From Salminus brasiliensis (taxonomy: Eukaryota; Chordata; Actinopteri; Characiformes; Bryconidae): a stretch of DNA of 64,000 nucleotides. The DNA lies in the NCBI RefSeq assembly GCF_030463535.1, contig NC_132901.1:6915364-6979363 (forward strand), given 5' to 3'. The notes beneath the pieces are model-generated. The model saw nothing but the letters and a program-made list of their open reading frames with translations, made no database searches and was not told where the DNA came from. The position numbers were made by a program, and so were the translations under genes. Positions 21,790-34,499 of the stretch are shown in pieces; the stretch's first letter is position 1, and each line of letters opens with the position of its first letter.

Positions 21790-22190
21790 TGGCATTAGAA
21801 AAGGTTTATACTGCATACCACATCTGTCAAACATGGTGGAGGCACTGTAATGGCATGTATGTGTATGGCTGCCATTGTAACTTCACTGGTATTTGATATG
21901 ACAGTTGATAGAAGTAGCTGAACTAATTATAATTTGTATAGAGCTAACTGTCTGCTGCAAAACTAATAGGATGGCTTTAAATGGTACATATGGATAATGA
22001 CCCAAAATGTATACGTGAGCAAAACAAAAAAATGTAAAAAGAAAATAAAATGTTCTGACCGCAACCCATGGTTTTCACTTACTGGAACATGCTTTTCACT
22101 TACTAAAGACCAAATTAAAGACAGAAATATTAACAAACAAGCAGTGCAGTAAAAGTTTACCAAGTTTACCAAGTATTATGTGTAATTTGT
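21790..22190 (+). mobile_element. Tc1-like transposase remnant
   Basis: A heavily mutated copy of the C-terminal half of a Tc1-type transposase gene. It includes a CATGGTGGAGGCACTGTAAT stretch (from a KHGGG-type motif), GATAATGACCCAAAA (the DNDPK motif around the second catalytic Asp) and a TTCACTTACTAAAGACC segment from the region after the catalytic Glu. Stops and deletions throughout. A related copy occurs at 33478-34230. Confidence 0.6.
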
Positions 22191-22347
22191 CAACTACTGA
22201 ATCAAGAATTAAAAAATATATATGGAAATGGTGGAATAAAATGGTGGAATTCCCTGTAAGAAATAAATAGAGTCAGCCTTCAGCCCTTTCTTTGGAACAA
22301 AACATATCATTTTATTCTTGTCTAGGCAGAATCAAGGATATATGTTC

Positions 22348-25300
22348 TTAGGAAGCCTTAGCCATGACAAGAATGCTCATGAGGAAGACCATGATGAAGA
22401 AGACCCACATGAAGAACCTGTCCATTACCTTGGCAACCTTTTTCCACTCTGCTCCTTTGGCCTGGTGTGACCTTTGCTCCCGAAAACAATTGGCGATGTA
22501 CTCAATGTTCCGCACCACTTTCTGATGCTGACCACACACGCATGTGTTTCTGGCCATGTCATCTCCTTCTCCATAATCTTCCATTGCATATGGTTTGCTG
22601 TAACAATTGTCGTGGTGAAAGCTACTGCCATTAGGATAGCCATTGCCATCCTCGTAAGCATATACATTGAGTTTTTCTGGAATGGAAAGGTCACTTTGTT
22701 TCAGTTTCTCCTCACTCTGGTGTATGGGGTGTACAGCGTTGCCATCTCGTCCAATGTGGTGTGTGTACTTGGGCCGGTGTGTTTTTTGTCTCAGAGGGGA
22801 AAACTGTGATGGTCTACACAACTTCATATAGTGCCCATGTGCATTGTTTTGCTGGTACCCACTTCTATGGTGATTGCTGATATGGTGACAATCTCTGCCA
22901 CAGTCATTGTACATTTTAAACGGATTATGGGGCCCATCATCAAGCTGGTTGTCACCATAGAAGCCACTGTCAAAGTAGCCATCTCTTTCCAGGCTGGCAA
23001 TTGGGTCCTCAGTGAAGATGGGGCCACGATCGCTTTCAGGAGTAGTGCAGTTTTCTCCCACCTCATACACAAAGAAGATCTTGGACATATAGTCAATGAT
23101 AAGGACTTTGGCCCAATGGGGTACCGGTTTGGCCTCTGCACCACAAAAGTGAATGTTCATAATAAAGATTGTCAGAGAAGTGGAGGCTGTGATCATTGTC
23201 ATGGTTGCTATGTAATATTTACCTACAACATAAAAAATAAACAGCAGATTAGCATATGCATAAACCTCTAATGAACAAATAATCTTACAATAGTTAAGTA
23301 AAATCAAATTACTCAATGGTCCCCTTACTCGGGTGGGGACTTGAATTAGAATATTAAGATGCTTGCTGACTAACTTGAGACCTAAACAAAACAGATAAAA
23401 AAAAAGACCCCAGACAACATTTTGATTTTAACCTTGGAATGAGTAGAATGTTACTTTGCCTTTGCCAGTTTTGTTTATGAGTGCACTGCATTACAGATAT
23501 CATAGTGAATTTAATTGCTTTCACAATTGTAAATATGCAGAGAATGCCTGCAACCTGCAAATGGTGACGGAATTAAATAGAAATAATATAATTTAACAAA
23601 AACAAACACTCTCAAACACTTGCAGTAATTTAAAATTCTGCTATTGACATAGATAAAGCTCTAAATGTCCTTGCCCCCTCAGTTGACTTTCCTCTCTCTT
23701 ATTATGAACGGTCATGTCATCTTAGATTACAAGGTGCTGACTTCTCATTAGTAGCCAGAATTATAAAGCTACCACGTAGAAAGCCTGCCTTTAAAGCTTT
23801 TGGAATAATATTTCAATCATTCTTTCTCTCTCCGTATAAACAAGGAGCTGTGATGTGAGTCGCTTCTAAAATGTCTGGAATCAAACAGTCAGTCAAAAGC
23901 TAAGAACTATACCCACTCTGAGATAATAAATAGCAATAAGTTGCTTCATTCTTTCTTTTTTAAAAAAGATATTAACAAAAGTGCTATTCAAGTCAAACAA
24001 CAGTATTACTGTTATCCACCTTTCTAGACATCACATTCAGACAAACGCAAATGTTAAACACACTCTATGCATTTCCCTATTCTTGCCAAATAATCAAAGT
24101 ATGTTTTAAACTTGGGTTTAAAAGGGATACAGAAAGACTATGTCTAAGAGCAACCTGAAAAATGTTCCAAAGTCTCAGTGCTTAGATCCCAAATGCATTT
24201 TTCTGATTGAGGCACAGTTAGAATTGACTGAAAGGATGATCTTAAGGATTGGAGCAGTGTTTGACAGTCCAATTAAGTTACAATTTACAGTTCTGTATCA
24301 ACATATTCAAATCTTCAAAATTGCACAAAAATTGTGCAAGCCATGTTGTTGCCCATATTCCTTACTGTAAGGTGTTGTGTGAGCATGTTAGATTTAGATG
24401 AAAATCTTGAACCAACCAAATGATTGAAATAAAACATACTTTTAGCGATTTTTTTCTTTATACACTGAACTCTACACTGAACTCACCAATAAGTGGCACA
24501 CTCTCTGATGGTGGCATGCTCTCAGCCACCATCATCTGGAAAACAGTGAGGGCCAGGAGCACGGTGACCCCCAGAGAGACCTTCTCTCCAGAGTCTGCAG
24601 GCAGGTAGAAACCTAGCGGAGCCAGGAAGGAAATGAGGAAGCAGGGAAGCAGCAGATTGTAGATGTAGAAGGAGGAGCGGCGTTTGAGCAGCACAGTGTA
24701 AGTGATGTCAGGGTATGGGTCTGAGCAGCAGCCGTACATGATCACATTCTTCACAGCCGGCATTCCATGACACTCCCACTCTACATTCTCCACGAAGTCC
24801 GAAAGATCACCACCTTCCATTCCTCCCATAGTAATGTCCACCTGTGGGAGCAGAATTAGATTTTTGGTCAAACCATTTGCCCATTTCAATATCTATGCAC
24901 TCTCCCCATTTGCTGTTCCATTACTCTATTGACAATGTGGCAGACTAGGCTGTTTCTAATCCAAAAAAACTGGGGAATATCCAGCAGAGTCCAGGACCTG
25001 TAGAATCTCCTAGCCTGGCAGTCTGCTTGGTACTCTATTGACACTGTGATTGTGTGTGACCACAAGATTTGATTCTGCTTGCATGTGTGTTAATAAACGG
25101 TCTGCATCTACATCCAGTTCCCAGCCCTCTTAATTGGTTACGTGTTAAAAACAGACTGAAACAAGCTCCATGACTTTGCACCCCTTATCTTTCTATCTTT
25201 TTTTCCTCTAAACTTCTGGAGACCTCCTATGTCACACCACTCTAAAAACATCAGATCCTTTTAGATTAGGTACAGACCAGCAGACAGGTTGCCTGTTGTT

Positions 25301-28300
25301 ACTTTTGAGGTCTATCAAATTGCACGCACACTTGGAAAGTGTACTTTGGCTAGGATTCACCATGCACTATTAATACATGACCTTAGAGTCCTTACATAAT
25401 ACCCTTAATCCAAAACTAAACAAGCAAAGTTTGGACAACAAATGTGTGTTTCACCTGATTGCCATTGTAGGTCCAGGAGCCGAAGGTGAGGTTGCATTGC
25501 TGACTGTCAAAGGGGAAGTAAGAAACATCCACCACACATGAGCTCTTAGTGATGGCAGGAGCATCCCACGTGATTTCACCCGTATATCGTAGCACCACAT
25601 TAGTGTCAGGTGGACCTGACGAGTCTTCTTCATCAGCACTAAGAGAGAGAAAGAGAGAGCAAGCGAGAGAGAGACAGACAAGACAGAGAAAAAGAGAGAG
25701 GGAACACAGTTTGTATTTATTGGCAAAATGTAATGTGGAAAAGTTAAAGAAAAAACATATATACTATGTAAAAATAGAAAGTTTTGTATGCATATTTGTA
25801 TTTGAATTCATGAAGGCATCTCTCGATTGAAGACAAGTATAAGTAACTTAAGTGTTCTTGACTTGACTAGATGTTCTGAATATGTTTTTCACCAAGGAAT
25901 GAACTCTCTACTTTAGTTGACATCCGTGGCCTTTCAAGCCTTTTGATATGGCTAAGATCTCTTTCTTTTTAAGAATGTACCAAATTGCTTATTTAACTAA
26001 CTGCTATCTCTCTATCTTTCTGGTTTGTTTTTATCAGCCTTGTCATGGCCTCCTTCACTTCAATTGACACCTCTTGGTGTCAACACCAGACTGTTTATGT
26101 CCTTACTGTAAAGTTGCTTTTGAGCCTTTGAAAATAGAGGGACTAAATAAAACATGGCTATAATTCCTAAATGGTTAATGTAATATTGTTGTTAAATCCC
26201 TTAAATTAACCCGTTCTGGAGTGTAAAGTATGTTACTTGTTGTAAAGGACAATGTCTGGTCTCCAGACGAGGTCACTTGGGATGCGTATGACTTCAAGGC
26301 CATCATACTCCTCCTTATCCCAGCGCAGGTATGCATCATGCCAGATCTGCCGTACCCATAAGTATGTGGTCAGCACCTGGTTCCTCTCATCCTATCAACA
26401 ACATGAAAAATAACAGGTAGATTTAATGCCTGGGCATATAACCTGAACCAAAAAAAAAGAGTTCACTATATAATCAGATTGTGAGTTTAAACATCAGCAA
26501 TACCACAGACATACATTGCCAGGATGCAAAGATAAAGAAATGCCTGGTCCCACTGTGTGCTAGAAATATTTTTTAACATATAAATTCTCATATATATTCT
26601 GTTTACACAACTGAGATGCAGCATTAAAAATATGTTTTTTTCTGAACTAAGAAACACTGAGTAATGGAATAAAAAAAGTGAATCTTGAGCAATGTTTGTC
26701 TAAATATGGACATAATGTATGTACAATGTTGTTATATGAATATGAGAAGGTGAGCAAAAGCATGTTTATTTTAACCTACATATAAAATGGTTTATGCATT
26801 TGAACATGGCAATTGTAAACTTATTAACCTATCTTTGTCTCCAACTCATCAGATGTTGCAGACTCAAATGGCACTCTTTTTATGGAATGACTCAAGACCA
26901 TTAGAGGTAATCAGTGTCTTCAAGAAACCAAATCCAGTTGGTGGAAAGTCCTCAGCCAGGTCAGTAAATAAATATTTGATCAGGTTTGAACAGAGCGGAA
27001 ACTCACTGCTGAAACTCATTGAAGTAGAGTTTTAAGTTGTACAGACAAATTCAAGGTGAACATATATACATACAGACACACACAATCATGTCATGTCAAT
27101 ATTAGTTTTTCAATTATTTCAAGTCAAGTCAAGTGGGGTTTTATTGTCATTTCAACTACATACAGAGTACACAGTGAAACAAAACATCGTTCCTCCAGGA
27201 CCATGGTGCAACATAAACACTGCATACAGAACACAAGTGCAACACAGTACAAGTGCGGACAGACAACACAACACAGTACAGAATAATAAATAATTGGGTG
27301 TAGTGTGCAAATTATGCAATGTGTAATAAATATTGAGTTGAGTGAGGTAGTAAAGTTATTTTATGCAAAATGCTTTGTGCAAAAATGCTTCCCATTTTAT
27401 CTGGAGTAAATGGTTGGAGAGAGAGAGAGAGAGAGAGAGATGCATGAGAGAGATGTGCATGTAACAGAAAAGACATCAGTTCAGAAGTTGAGTTGAGTTG
27501 AGAAGTCTGATGGTTTGGGGAAGAAGCTATTGCAGAGTCTGGTCATGTTGGACTAGCTGCGGTACCTTCTTCCTGATGGCAGGATGGAGAACAGTCTGTG
27601 TAAAGGGTGGGTGGAGTCATCCACAATGCTGGTTGCTTTGCGGATGCAGCGGGCAGTGTAAATGTCCATGACGGAGGGGAGAGAGACTTCGATGATCCTC
27701 TTAGCTGTCCTCACAATGCGCTGGAGGGTCTTGCGGTCAGAGGCTGTGCAGGTCCCAAACCAGGCAGTGATGCAGCTGCTCAGGATGCTCTCTATGGTCC
27801 CTCTATAGAAGAGGGTGAGGATGGGTGGAGGGAGACTTGGTGCTTTTAACAATCTCCACAGAGGAGCTGTTGATGTTGAGCGGAGAGTGGTCGTGTCTTG
27901 TTATTTCAACTAACTGTTCTTTTTTAGGCACAGAATACACATCACCAATTTTCTAAGTAAATATATTTCTTGCTGCTATTGACCACATGTCAGTAACAAC
28001 CCTTCCAATCCACACAAAAAACCATGGGAAATCATGATACCAGCTGAAATCTATCAATTAGAAAGCAATCCTGCTACTTAGTGCAAATTCATATCAGCTG
28101 GTTCAATTTATGGCCTATGAAAAGGTATCTCAATTACAAGGTGCTACACAAGAAACATCATGATGGGCAAAACCAGTGAGCTCTCGCAAGACCTTCGCAG
28201 CCTTATTGTCGCAAAACATACCGATGCCACTGTTGGGGCCATAATCCAGAAGTGGAAGGAACATCATTTCACCATAAACCGGCCACAGCCAGGGGCTTCC

Positions 28301-31300
28301 CGCAAGATTTCAGACAGCGGAGTGAAAAGAATTTTCAGAAAAGTTGTCCAAGAGCAAAGGACCACTTAATAAGTAATGCATAGCACATTTAAAATTTTAT
28401 ATAGTCTGGTCAGATGAGACCAAAATTGAACTCTTTGGATGCCATAATGTAAATCATGTTTGTTTGAAGTTATTGATAAAAATCTGCTTTCAGCATTCAA
28501 GCCACTGCAAACCGGATGCCAGTTATCTGTAAAGCAGATAAGAACCTGGCCAGAGGGAGCAGTTTCAGCACTTTGGGACTGTATTGACAGACTGAATTGC
28601 ATTTAAAAAGGCTGCTACTGTCAATGAACACATCATACTGGTGGGAGTATGCCAAGTCTGGGATTGAATTCATATCCAAATGTGTAGAAGATGTGACCAT
28701 TGTGAACGGCATCCCCACGCATGTGTATGCTTCTAAAAGCATGCAATGCTGCTTTTAAGTCCATATCTGACAATATGCCAGGGTATGTAATTAGGGGATG
28801 TGCTGACAAACTGACACACATCCTCACTGACTATAACACTTAGCCAAGGTGTTGTTTCACCATGCTCATCATTCTCACCTGGTAACCTAACAAACTGGAA
28901 AACAGGAATCTGGAAAACAAGAACAGTTATGTGCAGATGCTTTTCATTGACCTTCAATTAGGTCATCCCTCAGCACCTGGTCAGGAAACTTGAATGACCA
29001 TCAGAACCATCTCGGACCACAAAGCTCTCCAGAGAGTGGTGAGGATGACAGAGAGAATCTTCAGATTCTCACTTCCATCCATTCAAGATCTGTACCAGTC
29101 ACACTGCCTCAGCAGAGCCCTCAGGATAGTCAGAGACTCCAGCTACCCTGTCCATGAACTGTTCAGCCTCCTGCCCTCTGGCAAACACTACCGCTATGTG
29201 CCACATTTTTAAACACCTACTAACATAACACACAACATGATGGCCTTTAGGACTGTTGATCAAAAACATACTGTAAAAGTGCTATCTTACTATGTGCAAT
29301 CATTTCTTTTTTATTTTATTTTTTATATATGTTATTTAATGATTCTATTCTATGTATATTTCTATGTCTATTAGTGCTGTCTGATAATCTCTAATGTAAT
29401 CTTTTTGTGTTATATTTGCACTCTGGAGCCGGGAGAAACACTATCTTGTTTAGCTAGGTACTCCTGCTGTACAGTCTAAATGACAATAAAGTTCATTTTG
29501 ACTTTGACTAAAATATTATGCAGAAACACACCTGCACACTCATTTAGCAACAGAACAAATGGGAAGCTCATTTGGAGAGTTAAAATATGTTTTTTACATA
29601 GGTGTTTTACATTTTAGGCATGTTTTAGGCATGTATTTACATAGGTGAGATTTGGTGAGACTTTCTTTTTATATTTTTCCCTTAAGTAAAAGTACAAAAG
29701 TACAGGCTCCTAAATGTACTTAAAGTGATGGGTATTTCTCTAATTATTTGTTTTAATTTGAGCAATATATGTACACATATTTGACAGCACAGTCATCTGT
29801 AATATAACATCTGTAACTTCTCGTTGTAATTTAAACAATTACATTACAAATTTTACAAATTTGTAATTTACAAATGGCTAAATTAAAAAAAAATTAAAGC
29901 CACCCATCTGTAATCAACAATCCATCCTCTCTTTTAAGCCTTTTTTCAGAGCTCAGAGCTTCAGTTTTTTTGTTCTTTTTTTAAGAGATTGGTGGTAAAG
30001 ATACAGCTTATCTAGAACACTTTAAAATGTTAACCTTTGTCAATGCTGTTCAATCAGATTTGGAAACCTGCTTTTCAGACCACTGAAAACCCCAGCCTTT
30101 CCATCTCTCAGGACTTGCCATTAACTATACTAAACTAGTAAAATTGATTCACCAAACTTAAACACTGTCTGCTATGTGCAGATGCACATCAGATCAGCCC
30201 ATGAGGCTCCCCACCACCCATGCGAGACCAGCTGCCCACCTTCCTGCAGCTAACCATCCTACTGCCACCTGCCTAATGACTAATTTAAAATGTACATGAA
30301 CTCTAACTCTAATCTGCCACTATTATTATTATCGCCATTAACCATCATTACTCCTATTACTCTTACCATATCTATAATGATTATATTAATTGTAATGATT
30401 ATTATATTATGATATGTTGATTATGTTGCACACCTGAGCAGTAGAACAGTCTTATACAGTCTCACTTCTCACAGATCTCACTTAAATGTGAGGCCCCAAA
30501 ACAAATAACCTCAGTAGTGCATGTGGGCTGGGATTGTAGAGATTGTCTGTTAGAGCAGTTCATTACATTAAATAGTTCACAAAGATTATTTCAGAAGTGG
30601 TGTATTGTACAGCAGTTTTCTGTACAGCACGCAGCTACCTGTCTGCTATTGAAAGTTGCTTTAAACACCACCGTGACAAACACCAGAAAGTTAACCAGTG
30701 TTACAAGAAAGGAACTAGCGGGGAAGAAATTGTGTATTCAGATATGAACCGAAGTTAAAAACTGTTTTTTTTTTTAAGTAACGAGTCTGGTTTTTAAATG
30801 TAGAAAGTAAAAAGTATCATAAAACTGGCCTTCTCCCTTGTAAAATATGTAGTGAGTAGAAGTACAAAGTTTAAAGTAACCTAAGTAAATACTTATACTA
30901 TGTAATGTCATACTACATTATCTCTGCCTCTATCAGCTGCACCTGGGTAAGAGATATTCATGGTTATTTGATTTTTTTGCAGAACATTAATGATTATGGA
31001 TGATATAACTTATTACTGCTGCATATAGTGTAAGAACTGGACACAGCCTTTTACCTATCATACAGTTTCTGTAGTGTAGTCATAAGGACATAGCCCGGAC
31101 ATGCACACCGCTTTAGCCACACACATAAATACACAATACACCCACTACAGAGAAACCAGAAAGATGCGGGTGTGGGTGCGGGTCATGTGTGTACTGTCCT
31201 TGACCTCAGCATCAAAAGAAAATGTCTTCAGGCCTTAGTCTAGAAGACATGTTTTTTCCGCTAGGTCAGCTGTCTGCAGTTATCACCTTTGCTCTGTCAT

Positions 31301-34300
31301 TGTGTACTTACCATATCTTTGATCTGTGACAGTGTAATCTGCAGCGTGACATTGAGGGCCTTGTCTGTGTCCTCTACAGGCCGCAGAGCCTTGGAGTAAT
31401 TCTCCATCAGATCATTCAGCAACTTCTGAGCATACCGACCTTGAGCAGATAGCACAGCTGCAAACAGATGTTGAAAAAGAATCTGAATATGATATATTTA
31501 TTTATATATTTACTGGAGATAGGAGGCTCAAAATGTACAATAAAAGAAAGAAATAAAGTGCTGACATGAGGAAATGAGATTCTCCCTGACATAAGATTCT
31601 CTTTGTATCTCAGACCCAGAGATACAGGGAGAAGGGATAAACCACAGCAAAACTGAATATATATTCTTTCTGAAACACATTTAACCGATGATGACAACAA
31701 AATCAACCTTTAGCTTAGGTTATTTCTTTTGTCTCAGTAATTGTACTGTACTGCTGTACTTAAGTATTCTATTACTATATTGCAGAAACAGAATACTACA
31801 TGAGTACTTTTAGTTTGAAATCTGAGGTAACACCTTTTTCTTCTTTTTGTCACAAGTCAGGCCCTAGAACATTTAGATTTATTTGTATAATTAAAATATC
31901 AATTTAAATTTGAATCTAAACTGTTGTCAACTATGCTAATTTGTACAGTGGCCCAACGAGTCACTTCACAACATTTACAAAGCAAACCCGCATTACCTGA
32001 AACCAAATACATTTTAAAAATGCTGATGAGGGTTGATCTCACTGAAAATGCTCCCACTAGGGGAACTTTAGATGTTTAGATGTTGACATTGCAACAAAAG
32101 CATTGGTAGTAAGCAAGACTCTGAAGAACCTAAAGAAGAAACAAGGGTTTTAACAACCTGCGTTCCCTTGCAAAATGTTCAATAAGGGGTATAATCCTTA
32201 ACCAGCATCTAACAGCAAAAAAGTGGCAACTTCATTATCTGGAAACATATTTGTACTAATCATAGGATGCAGGGGAGTAAATATTGAATAGATCATTACT
32301 TTGCATATTTAAGACGGGCTTGTATCCTTCTTTTTATTTATTAATTCTTAATGATTTATATTATATGGGCATAAATTATATAAAAATACTGCAAATATTC
32401 CCTCATTGGCATCTGCGACATCAGCACCTCTCCAAGATGACACTAGCCATTCACTTCATTTTCAAGGACCTAATTGTAAACAAGCATTGTGATGTAAGCT
32501 GTTGAGGATGTTTGTCTGTACAGCAGCTTTGTGTACAGCAGGCAGCTATCTGTCAGAAAGCTAACCAGTGTTACAAGAAAGAAGCTAGAGGGACTTCATA
32601 TAAAGAATATACAATTAATATATTCATGACGTTTAACATGCAACAGTGACAGGTTTTATATAATAAAATGACATTATTTTGGATGCTATTTTCACTGTTG
32701 CCCTGTACTGTGTAAAATTGATTTGTAATTCCTCAATATTAATATTATAACATGATGACTGGAAAGACTGAGCAGGGCCAACCTTGAGATGGGTTACAAC
32801 AGCAAAAGACCACACTGGGTTCCACTACTGTTAGCAGAACCAACAGAACGCTGAAGCTGCAGTGGACACAGGCTAAAAATGTGGCCTAAAATGTGGCCTT
32901 AGACAGGGAGACTGTTTAATGACAATGTTTTTATTTATATTTGATTTATAATAAATGTTTATTTGATTTTCCTCCAAAAATTCAAAATGATCATTTTATT
33001 AAAAATATTTTTTTTATTCTGAGAACTGTATGCTATTATATAATATAAAAGTTAAAACAGCATGCTAAACACTATAAAATAGCCTATTTAAGTCCCTACA
33101 CAATGAAATTTACTTAAATTAATGGCATAAATAAAATAACTAGATAGTATATTTTGTAAACTAAAGGACAACAAGCTTCCATACTAATGGTTCCTAAACA
33201 TGACTAGCCAACACTTACGGTGGTTTTGGCACGCTAGTGCTGCAGTAGCTTTGGAAACTTTTGGAAATCTGTTTCACAACCGATTCAGACTGCAGTGGTC
33301 AGTATTGTTTTAAACAGTAAAAAACGACTGAAGTCATGCATGCAGCAATTATGTAGTGTTGTTAATCACATTGTTTTTGTTTGAATTATCATAAATATAA
33401 TAATGATAACAATAGTAAAACAATGTATTGGTTTAAAATATTGATGTTGATGCATTCTTTGTGTTTATGTCATTGCAGCCCCACTGCCAAATACTAGAAC
33501 AAGATTCTTTGAACAGATGAAACAAAAATAGAGTATGGAAAAGGAAAAGAAGGGTTAATGATCTGAAGCATCATCTAAAATGGTGAAGGCACTGTTATGG
33601 CATTGGCATGTATAGCCGTCAATGGAACTGGGTCACTGATCTTCATCTATGATGTGACTGCTGATAGAAGTAGTGGAATCAATTCTGAAGTATATAAATC
33701 TACACTTTCTGCTCAAATTCAGTAAAATGCCGCAAAACTGGTGAACAATACTGTACCAGTATTGTTCTGTTTACATGGGCCGAAATACTGTTCACATGGG
33801 CCGAAATTAAGCAATCAAGATGTGATTTAGGTATAGACTTTCAGATTTGATTTATAAATCTTCCTTCCAGGAATTATTGCCATTTTGTACTTTTTTACCA
33901 CTTCTTCCATTTCTTTCAGTAGTTTGTGGGTCTTTCTGCCTTTAATTCTTTCTTCAGTAAGTGAAAAGCATGCATTGTTTTGCGGTTAGGTGACTGACCC
34001 TGCCATTTATGAACATCTCTTCGCCTTCAGATGCTCATGGCATGTTTATGGTCATTGTCCATTTGTACTGTGGAGCACCATACTTTCAGTTTTGTAGCAT
34101 TTGACTGAATATAATAAATATTAGAACATAAAGCTCAATGTACATTAGTATTCACTCTGCTACTTCTATTAACAGTCATGTTATCATAAAACACCAGTGA
34201 CCCAGTTCCACTGTCAGTGCCATAACACTGTCTTCAGTGTTTAAGAGATGATGTGCTGTTATAAAATACAGAGAAAATGTGCATTAGGATGTGCTGAAAT

Positions 34301-34441
34301 TATATGTCTTTTTGAGATTATGTGAATGTAATAGGCATAGGCTGTTTACTACTACCAGTAATAAAAAAAAAAACAATACATTGTGTCATGTGGCCAACCA
34401 TGCCCAAATGTTTCTATATGTGTAAGTGTATCCTAATGCAC

Positions 34442-34499
<58 letters not shown>

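Larger units (their letters stand above)
16431..22310. other. Intergenic region between erlec1 and the nicotinic receptor gene
   Basis: About 5.9 kb without a supported gene. It holds a 77-nt near-perfect hairpin (17228-17304), a CA-rich low-complexity stretch (about 19640-19800), a SINE/LINE-tail-like repeat (20221-20640), an LTR-like fragment (about 21060-21465) and a Tc1-type remnant (about 21790-22190). The direct-repeat ACACTACACAACT at 18752-18794 resembles the end of a fish DNA-transposon relic. The short open frames show no conserved domain. Confidence 0.5.

Noticed and set aside
22831-23271. 146-codon plus-strand open frame
   Set aside because: It is the antisense shadow of the chrna9 last exon, whose minus-strand frame encodes conserved M3 and M4.
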